Of a DNA stretch of 14,580 bases, positions 1 to 5,976 are shown piece by piece (positions within the stretch are counted from its first letter, which is position 1; every line of letters begins with the position of its first letter). The position numbers and the translations under genes were made by a program. The notes beneath the pieces are model-generated. The model was not told where the DNA came from and made no database searches. It was given only the letters and a program-made list of their open reading frames with translations. The stretch lies in the NCBI GenBank assembly GCA_039933315.1, contig JBDTOI010000099.1, positions 1 to 14,580 of the forward strand. The letters run 5' to 3'. Origin of the DNA: DASXRU01 sp039933315. GTDB lineage: Bacteria; Acidobacteriota; Blastocatellia; Pyrinomonadales; Pyrinomonadaceae.

Positions 1-771
1 CTGGCCGTTGACACCACTTCACTGAGCGTGGGCAATCACACGGTGACAGTGACCACGACTGGGGCCTGCGGCAGCGCCTCGCAAAGCGCAACGCTGACGG
101 TCCAGCCGCCAACCGCGACTACTGACCCACCTGACCAGTCCGTTTGCAAGGGAGCGACCGCTAACTTCTCAACGACTGCATCAGGTACGGGCCCGTTCCA
201 TTACGCCTGGACTTTGGATGGCTTGCCGTTCAATGGTGACAGCTCATCCATCAGCGTGCCCACTGCTGCGCTGAGCTCCGGTCCCCACACAATTACGGTG
301 ACAACGACGGGCACCTGTGGCAGTGCCACGCAGACTGCGATTCTGACAGTGGGCGGGCCGCCAGTAATCACGCTCAGCAATAGCACCGTATCTATGTGGC
401 CGCCCAACCACCAGTACCAGACGTTCAACGTTTCAGACTTTGTCGCGAGCGCTTCCGGATGTGATGGCGATCTCACTAACAGCGTAGTGATTGTCAACGT
501 CACGAGCGACGAGCTTGAGGACAATCCCTCCGGCGGCGATGGTAATACCCTGAACGACATCGTGATTGCTCCGAACTGTAAGACGGTGCAACTACGCAGA
601 GAGCGTGACGGTAATCTTAATGGACGCGTTTATACGATTACGTTTAAGGTCACGGACTCGCAGGGCAATACCAGCACGGCCACGGCCACGGTGACTGTGC
701 CGGTTAACAATAATGGCACTGCGGTTAATGGACCCGGGCCGGGTTACTCAGTAAACAGCCTCTGCCCTTGA
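1..771 (+). CDS. 3' end of a large secreted Ig-like repeat protein (partial)
   Basis: The frame is open from base 1, so the gene starts upstream of the window; the GTG at 28 is an internal valine. What remains is a repetitive beta-rich surface or secreted protein. The tail of one Ig-like/PKD-like repeat (SVGNHTVTVTTTGACGSA) is followed by a complete copy of about 80 residues ending in a near-identical phrase (SGPHTITVTTTGTCGSA), each with paired cysteines. A different C-terminal domain follows, carrying W-P-P-N-H at bases 397-411 and ending in an Ig-like strand pattern (VYTITFKVTDSQGNTSTATATVTV). From memory, this WPPNH-containing domain ends many large Ig-repeat proteins in Acidobacteriota. 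No PEP-CTERM, LPXTG or DUF4214 sorting domain is visible at the C-terminus. A role in adhesion or cell-surface architecture is inferred only from the repeat style. A hairpin terminator follows at 797. Confidence 0.8.
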   Translation: MAVDTTSLSVGNHTVTVTTTGACGSASQSATLTVQPPTATTDPPDQSVCKGATANFSTTASGTGPFHYAWTLDGLPFNGDSSSISVPTAALSSGPHTITVTTTGTCGSATQTAILTVGGPPVITLSNSTVSMWPPNHQYQTFNVSDFVASASGCDGDLTNSVVIVNVTSDELEDNPSGGDGNTLNDIVIAPNCKTVQLRRERDGNLNGRVYTITFKVTDSQGNTSTATATVTVPVNNNGTAVNGPGPGYSVNSLCP

Positions 772-796
772 TTGGTTTCAGGTAACGAAATGGACG

Positions 797-829
797 CAGG
801 CCGGGCGGAAGCCACTACCCGGCCTGTTT
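797..829 (+). terminator. Hairpin terminator after the Ig-repeat gene
   Basis: A perfect 9-bp stem, CAGGCCGGG (797-805) with CCCGGCCTG (818-826), has a 12-nt loop and is followed by TTTG. It begins 26 bp past the stop codon. The T-run is short, so termination may be only partly factor-independent. Confidence 0.6.
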
Positions 830-920
830 GTAGACTCCCCTCGATTGTGGAAGTCATTCACAAGCGGGAGTTGAGCCAGGCCTTCAATGCAAGACTCGTC
901 CTCTGGAGGAAAGGTGAGAT

Positions 921-1316
921 ATGAAAAGCCCTTCTGCTAAATTAAAAAGCAATGCGAACAGGCATTTCGGAATAGTGCTGACCGTCATTGGCATTCTCGC
1001 AACAGTGCCATTGCTATCGGGCGCGTACACGCCGGCGACGACAAGCATCACCGTCGTGAATAACTCGAGCCGCGCGATTCGTCACGTTTATCTCGCGCCG
1101 ACTAACGAGGAGAATTGGGGCCCGGACCAGCTCGCGCCTGCCACCATCGTTGCGGGGGGCGGGACATTTACTATGAGTAGTGTTTCTTGTTCGGCGGCGG
1201 ATATTAAGGTGATTGCTGAAGACCAGGACGGCTGCTTCCTCAATCAGGTGGTCTCGTGCGGCCAAAGCTCGAACTGGACGATTACGAACGAGTCTGTTCG
1301 CGATTGCGGCAATTGA
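921..1316 (+). CDS. Small exported four-cysteine protein, function unknown
   Basis: The product has 131 residues. A purine-rich site at 905-918 (GGAGGA then AGGTGAG) precedes the ATG and supports this start. The N-terminus is basic, followed by a hydrophobic segment at about residues 17-34 and small residues suited to signal peptidase cleavage (near LLSGA), so it is probably exported. The mature part starts with a beta-strand-like phrase (SITVVNNSSRAIRHVYLAP), then NEENWGPDQL, a motif I recall in small secreted proteins of environmental bacteria. Four cysteines (C90, C105, C113, C129) could form two disulfides outside the cytoplasm. It stands alone between two terminators, so it is probably monocistronic. 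No enzymatic motif is visible and I assign no function. Confidence 0.75.
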   Translation: MKSPSAKLKSNANRHFGIVLTVIGILATVPLLSGAYTPATTSITVVNNSSRAIRHVYLAPTNEENWGPDQLAPATIVAGGGTFTMSSVSCSAADIKVIAEDQDGCFLNQVVSCGQSSNWTITNESVRDCGN

Positions 1317-1342
1317 TCCGCTCGACAATCAAAAACAGTTAG

Positions 1343-1372
1343 GGCGCCGGCACGGAGACCGGCGCCTTTTTT
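1343..1372 (+). terminator. Strong intrinsic terminator, probably used from both sides
   Basis: A perfect 8-bp GC-rich stem, GGCGCCGG (1343-1350) with CCGGCGCC (1359-1366), has an 8-nt loop and is followed directly by six T (1367-1372). It ends the small exported protein gene. On the other strand the hairpin lies just past the GNAT-1 stop and has an A-run before it and a T-rich stretch (1331-1336 complement) after it, so it may also stop leftward transcription. Confidence 0.85.
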
Positions 1373-1391
1373 CTGCCGACAAGCCCTACCG

Positions 1392-1862
1392 CTATTCAAC
1401 CGAACCCCACTCCATCAGGAAGTTGAAGCCTTCTTCTGCCATGCTTCTGAAGCCCAGGCGTTCAAACAAACGAAGCGACGGATTGAAAGTTTCGACATAA
1501 ATCAGCACTCGCTTGCCAGAGTGGGAGGCCTCATCCAGCAGGCCTTGCAGGAGTGAAGTGCCAATCCCGCGGTTTCGGTATTCCGGAAGTACGGTGATGT
1601 CCAGAATGCGTGTCTCGGTTTTATCTTTTAGGACATAGAGCCTTCCCACAGCTTGATCGTCACCCAGTATCACGCTGTAGTTCGCATCTGGAAACTGCTC
1701 CCGATAGTGCGAATGTTGGGCGGCAAACTGCATTGTCAGAAATGATTGTCGTTGTTCCTCGTTCCATGGCACGAGCGCCATTTCTTCGGCTCGCGTACTC
1801 GCGTAAACTTCGAAAAGAAACGGTTCATCTGCTGGAAGAACGTCGCGCAATGTTATCGGCAT
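1392..1862 (-). CDS. GNAT-family N-acetyltransferase (paralogue 1)
   Basis: The 156-residue product is a complete, standard-length GNAT domain protein. The acetyl-CoA pyrophosphate-binding motif A is visible as R-N-R-G-I-G at residues 96-101, after the beta-4 strand (RILDITVLPEY). The typical C-terminal phrase NPSLRLFERLGF sits near residues 127-138. These enzymes move an acetyl group from acetyl-CoA to an amine on a small molecule or protein; the acceptor cannot be told from sequence. It shares the N-terminal signature EPFLFEVYASTR with two other GNAT genes in the window (2917-3408 and 5977-6462). The ATG lies 15 nt after the stop of the DUF6916-like gene and has only a weak ribosome binding site, which suggests one leftward operon with translational coupling. 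Confidence 0.88.
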   Translation of the reverse strand: MPITLRDVLPADEPFLFEVYASTRAEEMALVPWNEEQRQSFLTMQFAAQHSHYREQFPDANYSVILGDDQAVGRLYVLKDKTETRILDITVLPEYRNRGIGTSLLQGLLDEASHSGKRVLIYVETFNPSLRLFERLGFRSMAEEGFNFLMEWGSVE

Positions 1863-1877
1863 AAGGTGAGATCCAGG

Positions 1878-2186
1878 CTAATCGTCACTTTTGCGGAGGC
1901 GGTTGAAGACCACTTCGTAAAGTGTGCCATTCGCGTGCGGCTGCATGGGGACCATAAAAAGTGTAAACCCACCCATCTGGTCATGGTCGAAGGTGTACAT
2001 GCCCTGATTCAGCAGAGGCTCCCTGGGCCCGAGGAAAAAGAGGGAAAATCGCTCCTGCTGGCCATCAAGCTGAAGTTCGCCGACCTGACTGAGTTCAGTC
2101 TCAAGCGCAAGGGACTCACCGTAGGTAACGCGGAATTTGGTATTTAGGTATTTAGAAAACGTCTCGTGGTCCAGAGTAGCCGCCAT
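1878..2186 (-). CDS. DUF6916-like small protein (paralogue 1)
   Basis: A protein of about 102 residues. The frame reaches an earlier ATG at 2195, but the Shine-Dalgarno-like AGAGGA directly abuts that codon. It is 9 nt from the ATG at 2186, and starting there gives an N-terminus (MAATLDHETFSKYLNTKFRV) that aligns with the paralogue at 2570-2869 (MATLTHEEFSRHLNTKFRI). Conserved phrases are LNTKFRV, QERFSLFFLGP, NQGMYTFDHDQMGGFTLFMVP and YEVVFNRL, with no signal peptide or membrane segment. From memory this matches the DUF6916 family, small proteins often found beside phage tail-collar (microcystin-dependent-protein-like) genes, so a structural or chaperone-like role is possible; no function is established. 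It sits immediately upstream of GNAT-1 in the same transcript. Confidence 0.75.
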   Translation of the reverse strand: MAATLDHETFSKYLNTKFRVTYGESLALETELSQVGELQLDGQQERFSLFFLGPREPLLNQGMYTFDHDQMGGFTLFMVPMQPHANGTLYEVVFNRLRKSDD

Positions 2187-2195
2187 TATCTTCAT

Positions 2196-2380
2196 TCCTC
2201 TCAGCGTGACGATCTTAGGTTCGTTAAGGCTCCATCCAGGGTTACAGCCCGGTCCCTACAAACCTGGAATCCATATGGATCACTACCTCCCCGCCTTGAA
2301 TTGGCTCGTTGCTTAGAGCGATAAAGTTCTGTTATTAGATCGTTCCCGGAGTGGCCGCTTGAATACCACAGGAACAACGA
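2196..2380. promoter_or_regulatory. Divergent intergenic region with palindrome and promoter-like boxes
   Basis: This gap lies between the leftward DUF6916-like-1/GNAT-1 pair and the rightward remnant of a dioxygenase gene. A perfect 12-bp palindrome, ATCCATATGGAT, is at 2269-2280 and could be an operator. A weak rightward promoter candidate has TTGAAT (2296-2301) and GATAAA (2320-2325) with an 18-bp spacer. The string at 2327-2344 recurs with 16 of 18 matches at 3438-3455, upstream of the phosphoribosyltransferase-like gene. No ORF of interest was seen in the gap. Confidence 0.35.
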
Positions 2381-2533
2381 ATGATCAGTAACTTCAAACT
2401 GCCTTTCAGTTTCGATCCGAAATCTCTACAGGCAGATCTGCAAGAGATTACTCCCGCCGTTCAGGACCTGGACGGCGTCACTTCTTCGCTTGCCACTCCA
2501 TCTGATAGTGGGAGCCCGCCACGCCTGTCCTGA
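2381..2533 (+). pseudogene. 5' remnant of a second 2OG-dioxygenase gene, fused to a reversed GNAT tail
   Basis: An ATG at 2381 opens a 50-codon reading frame whose first about 20 residues (MISNFKLPFSFDPKSLQADL) match the start of the dioxygenase at 4177 (MISSFKMLFSFDPKPLQVDV). By eye about 47 of the first 60 bases are identical, and AGGA precedes the ATG. After about base 2440 similarity stops. From 2465 the DNA instead matches the end of GNAT-3 read backwards, so the rest of the frame is nonsense up to the TGA at 2531-2533. All catalytic residues, the Nif11-like tail and the partner sulfotransferase are missing. This is a truncated relic of a duplicated dioxygenase cassette; I cannot tell whether the short chimeric peptide is made. 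Confidence 0.8.
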
Positions 2534-2544
2534 CCAATCCAAGT
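2465..2544 (-). pseudogene. 3' remnant of a fourth GNAT gene (GNAT-3-like tail)
   Basis: Bases 2465-2544 match 5964-6043 without gaps, 71 of 80 by eye. The match covers the last 22 codons and the stop (TCA at 2478-2480, read as TGA) of GNAT-3. The translated tail, LVRTGVAGSHYQMEWQAKK, differs from GNAT-3 at only two positions (VA versus ET), so the change of sequence was largely synonymous and the copy was probably under selection before it was lost. Similarity ends sharply at 2544, and the acetyl-CoA binding motif and everything upstream are absent. It lies just downstream of DUF6916-like-2 on the same strand, as GNAT-1 lies downstream of DUF6916-like-1. Confidence 0.8.
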
Positions 2545-2569
2545 GGTCCGGGTGGTACCTTTCCTTCCA

Positions 2570-2869
2570 TCATTTTTTGATCAAGCGGTTGAAGACTGCC
2601 TGGTAATAAATACCGTCGTCGGCGCGTTCGATGGGAACAATGAAGAGTTCGAACGGCCCCATCTGGTCGTGCTCGAAAGCGTGCATCCCCTGACTCAGCA
2701 TCTTGTCATTTGGGCCGCGGAAGAGAAGCGAGAATCGTTCCTGGCGCGCTGAGAGCAGGAGATCTGAAACGTCCGTTAATTCTGACTCAATTGCCTCTGA
2801 TTCGCTGAGACGGATACGGAACTTTGTATTTAAGTGACGCGAAAACTCCTCGTGAGTCAGAGTTGCCAT
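2570..2869 (-). CDS. DUF6916-like small protein (paralogue 2)
   Basis: The product has 99 residues and is a clear paralogue of the protein at 1878-2186. Shared phrases are LNTKFRI, RQERFSLLFRGPNDKMLSQG, the HDQMG turn, FELFIVPI and YYQAVFNRL. The ATG matches the paralogue's start, with a GAGAGG purine stretch about 10 nt upstream. No membrane segment or signal peptide is seen, so it is probably cytoplasmic. The family resembles DUF6916 from memory; its function is unknown. It follows GNAT-2 after 47 nt in the same direction and precedes the relic GNAT tail, so GNAT and DUF6916-like genes alternate on this strand. That arrangement hints at a functional pairing or at tandem duplication of a two-gene unit. 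Confidence 0.8.
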   Translation of the reverse strand: MATLTHEEFSRHLNTKFRIRLSESEAIESELTDVSDLLLSARQERFSLLFRGPNDKMLSQGMHAFEHDQMGPFELFIVPIERADDGIYYQAVFNRLIKK

Positions 2870-2916
2870 TTTTGCTTTTGCCTCTCTCGAGTGAATATTT
2901 AGTCTTTACGTCGCGA

Positions 2917-3408
2917 TCAACTGCTCACCGGTGGTTCGAATATCATCTCCAGATACATCGAACTCTCCTCGACTCGCGAAAAGCCGAGCCGCTCATACAA
3001 ACGTAACGCGGGATTTGATTTTACAACCTGAAGCCTTACCGGTTTCTTTTTGTTCACCGCCCGGTCGAGTAGCTGCATGAGTAACCGTGAACCAATTCCA
3101 GCATTGCGACGCTCAGGCAGCAGGGCCACATCAACCAGTACAATTTCGCGATCGCTTTCATCGATTAGTATAGTTCCAACCGGACGATCGCTGACGAGAA
3201 TGATGCTGGCTTCAGCCTGGGGATAGCCTTCAACGTATTGCGAGCGCCGGATATCGTACTGCATTTTTATCAGCGCCTGCTTTTGCTCTTCGCTCCCATC
3301 CAGAAAGCTGAATTCATCCAGCCGCGTCGCCGCGTAAACCTCAAACAGGAATGGCTCATCATCCGAAGTGGCCGCGCGAAGAGTAGGTGCTGGTGTCGAC
3401 TGCGCCAT
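2917..3408 (-). CDS. GNAT-family N-acetyltransferase (paralogue 2)
   Basis: The product has 163 residues. Motif A for acetyl-CoA binding is R-N-A-G-I-G at residues 101-106, after the strand EIVLVDVALLPER. The late helix phrase NPALRLYERLGF is typical of the fold. The N-terminal EPFLFEVYAATR marks it as a paralogue of GNAT-1 and GNAT-3. The ATG is preceded by no strong ribosome binding site. The acceptor substrate is unknown. It starts a leftward operon with DUF6916-like-2 and is divergent from the phosphoribosyltransferase-like gene at 3468, with which it shares a 59-bp intergenic region. Confidence 0.88.
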   Translation of the reverse strand: MAQSTPAPTLRAATSDDEPFLFEVYAATRLDEFSFLDGSEEQKQALIKMQYDIRRSQYVEGYPQAEASIILVSDRPVGTILIDESDREIVLVDVALLPERRNAGIGSRLLMQLLDRAVNKKKPVRLQVVKSNPALRLYERLGFSRVEESSMYLEMIFEPPVSS

Positions 3409-3467
3409 TGATTGCGTCGTTGGTCAAACTGTTACGATTCTGATATTAGATCATTTTTCAAAATCTT
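3409..3467. promoter_or_regulatory. Short divergent promoter region with a repeated motif
   Basis: These 59 bp must carry the start signals for GNAT-2 (leftward) and the phosphoribosyltransferase/dioxygenase/sulfotransferase operon (rightward). Bases 3438-3455 match 2327-2344 at 16 of 18 positions (TTCTGNTATTAGATCNTT). The motif contains a TATTAG/GATATT box that could act as a -10 element, but no convincing -35 box pairs with it. It may be a leftover of cassette duplication or a shared regulator site. Confidence 0.35.
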
Positions 3468-4142
3468 GTGCCAACAGAATCAAAAAGCTTCAGTTACACG
3501 AACGGGACCCGCTTCCCGAGCCTTCGCAGCGCGGGTCGCGATCTGGCCAGCAGGCTGGAAGATTATCGCGGAGACGACAATGTCGTTGTCCTTGGCATCG
3601 TCCTGGGGGGCACCCTTATCGCGCATGAGGTAGCAAAACATCTCAACTCACACCTGGATCTGGTCATCATTCGACGGCTGCTTGCGCCGAGAGAGTCCGG
3701 CTGGCCCACATGCCCTGTCAATGTCGCGGGCTGGTTGTTCATCGATGAAGAATTAGGACCGCGCCCTGCCATACCTGCCACGCCGTTGGATTATTTTGCC
3801 GCTGATGCATTGGCAGAACTGGAGCAGCGCGCGCAGATCTGTCGCGGTGGCCGCGCGCCACTTAATCTTGCCGGCAAGACCGTCATTCTGGCTGATTGCG
3901 GCATTGGGAGTGGATCGACGATGCATGCCGCTATTCGCGCCCTGCGAGTCCAGGAGCCTGCGCAAATTATCGCAGCGGTGCCGGTGTCCGATCCCACAGG
4001 ACATGCCATGGTGGCAGCGGTGGCGGACGAGATCGTGTGCCTGATGCAGCCCCAAACATTCGGTCACGCCGGCATGTGGTACGTTGACTTCGGCCGCCCG
4101 GGTGACGAACAAGTGGGTGAATTACTCGCGGAGCAAACGTAA
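3468..4142 (+). CDS. Phosphoribosyltransferase-like protein with atypical PRPP loop
   Basis: The product has 224 residues and starts at GTG; an in-frame TAG at 3447 rules out a much longer form, and no clear ribosome binding site is visible. Its layout follows the stand-alone type I phosphoribosyltransferase domain proteins: an N-terminal strand with VVVLGIVLGGTLIAHEVAKHL (about 39-59), then LDLVIIRRL, then the PRPP loop VILADCGIGSGST at 139-151, then AQIIAAVPVSDPTG. Members bind 5-phosphoribosyl-1-pyrophosphate, usually to move ribose phosphate onto a base. The loop normally has two adjacent acidic residues (as in VDDGIATG); here the second is cysteine (D143-C144), and the usual PRGG turn reads VLGG. 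Catalysis may therefore be altered. It is first in a rightward run, 34 nt before the dioxygenase gene, so a link to that pathway is possible but unproven. Confidence 0.78.
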   Translation: MPTESKSFSYTNGTRFPSLRSAGRDLASRLEDYRGDDNVVVLGIVLGGTLIAHEVAKHLNSHLDLVIIRRLLAPRESGWPTCPVNVAGWLFIDEELGPRPAIPATPLDYFAADALAELEQRAQICRGGRAPLNLAGKTVILADCGIGSGSTMHAAIRALRVQEPAQIIAAVPVSDPTGHAMVAAVADEIVCLMQPQTFGHAGMWYVDFGRPGDEQVGELLAEQT

Positions 4143-4176
4143 ACCCCAATATCTGACACTGAATCGGGAACACTGA

Positions 4177-4968
4177 ATGATCAGTAGCTTTAAAATGCTT
4201 TTTAGTTTCGACCCCAAACCGCTCCAGGTGGATGTGGAAAGGTTTGCATCCGATGGGTGGGTATCGCACTTTAACCAACGCTATTTCGAGGGCGAGTGGA
4301 CCGGCTTAGCGCTACGCTCAGTTAGCGGTGATGTCAGCCAACTCTACCACGACCCTCAACTGAAGGGTTCATTTGTCGATACGCCGCTGCTTGATCAGTG
4401 TCCCAATGTCCAGGCGGCCCTGCGATTTTTTCAGTGTCCGTTACGCTCAGTCAGGTTCTTGAAACTCGCCGCGGGATCAACAATCAGGGAGCACCGGGAC
4501 TATGACCTGGGATTTGCGGAAGGGCAGCTTCGTTTCCACATCCCGATTTTCACCAACCCTGACGTCGACTTTTTTCTCGATGCCCAAAAAGTCGAAATGA
4601 GCCTGGGCGAGTGCTGGTATCTGGATCTTAGCTTGCCGCACTGGGTCAGTAATCGTGGCGCGACTGATCGGATTCACCTTGTTATCGACTGTGAACTTAA
4701 CGAATGGCTGACCGGGCTTATTCCAGTGGAGCTTGAACCAGTATCCGTCCCCGAACCCTCTGCTCCGGCCGAACTGGAAAGATTTCGTCATGCAGTATTA
4801 GGCGATCTCAGCCTTCAACAGCGGTTGCGGCTTACTTCTGACAGGACGAGCTTTATCAAACTGGTAGCTACGGTAGGGCGCGAGAATGGCTACCGCTTCA
4901 CAGCCGGCGATGCTGAAGAAGCACTGGCGGCAGCCCACCAGGACTGGATCCAGCGATGGATAGATTGA
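4177..4968 (+). CDS. Aspartyl/prolyl-hydroxylase-type 2OG-Fe(II) dioxygenase with Nif11-like C-terminal domain
   Basis: The product has 263 residues. Residues 1 to about 175 form a cupin-type dioxygenase of the aspartyl/asparaginyl beta-hydroxylase superfamily. H106-x-D108 and H155 fit an iron-binding triad, R165 lies ten residues after H155 as expected for the 2-oxoglutarate-binding arginine, and R119/H121 (LRFHIPI) resemble the LRMH strand of human AspH. An H-x-D...H triad is also how bacterial free-proline hydroxylases of this superfamily bind iron, so the substrate may be a peptide side chain or a free amino acid. After a proline-rich linker (185-197), residues about 199-260 (ELERFRHAVLGDLSLQQRL, then FIKLVATVGRENGYRFT) resemble the Nif11 domain found in RiPP leader peptides. 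The stop overlaps the sulfotransferase start by 13 bp, so the two are probably translationally coupled. A truncated second copy is at 2381. Confidence 0.87.
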   Translation: MISSFKMLFSFDPKPLQVDVERFASDGWVSHFNQRYFEGEWTGLALRSVSGDVSQLYHDPQLKGSFVDTPLLDQCPNVQAALRFFQCPLRSVRFLKLAAGSTIREHRDYDLGFAEGQLRFHIPIFTNPDVDFFLDAQKVEMSLGECWYLDLSLPHWVSNRGATDRIHLVIDCELNEWLTGLIPVELEPVSVPEPSAPAELERFRHAVLGDLSLQQRLRLTSDRTSFIKLVATVGRENGYRFTAGDAEEALAAAHQDWIQRWID

Positions 4969-5963
4969 TCGAGGGTAGGGGGGCCGCACTTGAGGGCTGG
5001 ATTCCCATCCGCCTTTATTGGCGTGACGATCAGCCAATAGTGGATTGGTGTTACCTCGGCCGAAACGTTTTCGAGGATTCATTCTTCGAGCAGACTATCG
5101 GGAAACTTCTGGCCAAACCTTTCAACATGCTCTTTCGGCACCAGACCCCGATCGAAGTACTCGGTCAGTGGAGCGAAGTGAGTCCGGGCCTGAAACCCAC
5201 CGGTTTCGTCTTTCATCTTTCCCGTTCCGGTTCCACTCTGGTTTCACGGATGCTGGCGGCACTTCCCACCAGCGTCGTTATCTCGGAGGCTCGTCCGATC
5301 GATTCCACGTTGCGGGCACACTTTCACTCCCGCGAGGTAACCGACGATGATCGAATCAAATGGCTGAGATGGATGGTGAGCGCGCTGGCCCAGCGACGGC
5401 GGGGAGATGAGAAGCATTTTTTCATGAAATTTGATGCCTGGAACATGCCGGAGCTGCCTTTAATCCGGCGCGCGTTTCCTGAGGTGCCGTGGATCTTTGT
5501 GTATCGTGACCCGGTCGAGGTGCTGGTTTCGCAGATGTCGCAACGAGGTGCACACATGGTGCCGGGCGTGATCGATCCCAGCCTATTCGGAATGAGGAGC
5601 AGCGAAATAACTACGATAAAACCGGAGGATTATTGTGCCCGAGTTCTGGCCGCAATATGTGAAGCCGCTTTGCAGAACCATCGATACGGAGGCCGCTTGA
5701 TTAACTACACCCAGTTGCCCGAGGTAGTCTGGACTTCGGTAATGAGTTTCTTTGGAGTCGCGTGCCAACCAGAAGAGATTGAGGCAATGCAGATGGCCGC
5801 CCGGCGCGATGCCAAAAACCCAGTCGCAGTTTTTTCCAGCGATACGATTAGAAAAAAGCAGAAGGCTACCGGCAACATCCTCGCCGCTGCGGAGCAATGG
5901 GTTTACCCGGTGTACCAACGACTGGAAGCTGCGCGTCAAGGCTCCGGGGGAAATTTAGTTTAA
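4956..5963 (+). CDS. PAPS-dependent sulfotransferase family protein
   Basis: The product has 335 residues. The 5'-phosphosulfate binding loop is seen as HLSRSGSTLVSRML at 87-100, and the 3'-phosphate binding site as FVYRDPVEVLVSQM at 181-194, in the expected order and spacing for the sulfotransferase fold. Members move a sulfo group from 3'-phosphoadenylyl sulfate to a hydroxyl or amine on a sugar, lipid, small molecule or peptide; the acceptor is not evident. No signal peptide or membrane segment is visible, so a cytoplasmic location is likely. The ATG lies inside the end of the dioxygenase gene (13-bp overlap) with only a weak ribosome binding site, which points to translational coupling and a shared pathway in which a hydroxyl made by the dioxygenase could be sulfated. 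It converges on GNAT-3 with 13 bp between the stops and no terminator. Confidence 0.87.
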   Translation: MDRLIEGRGAALEGWIPIRLYWRDDQPIVDWCYLGRNVFEDSFFEQTIGKLLAKPFNMLFRHQTPIEVLGQWSEVSPGLKPTGFVFHLSRSGSTLVSRMLAALPTSVVISEARPIDSTLRAHFHSREVTDDDRIKWLRWMVSALAQRRRGDEKHFFMKFDAWNMPELPLIRRAFPEVPWIFVYRDPVEVLVSQMSQRGAHMVPGVIDPSLFGMRSSEITTIKPEDYCARVLAAICEAALQNHRYGGRLINYTQLPEVVWTSVMSFFGVACQPEEIEAMQMAARRDAKNPVAVFSSDTIRKKQKATGNILAAAEQWVYPVYQRLEAARQGSGGNLV

Positions 5964-5976
5964 GACCCGGACGGCG

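Noticed and set aside
28..360. Repeated TVTTTG(A/T)CGSA phrases as a CRISPR-like or tandem DNA repeat
   Set aside because: The similarity is at protein level in Ig-like repeats about 80 codons apart; the DNA copies are diverged and in frame.
921..1316. Small four-cysteine exported protein as a second knottin-like substrate
   Set aside because: Its cysteines are widely spaced (15, 8 and 16 apart) without the adjacent CC of a knot, and it has no PqqD or Nif11 domain.
2543..2752. Rightward frame over DUF6916-like-2
   Set aside because: It is an antisense shadow; the minus-strand protein has a clear paralogue in the window.
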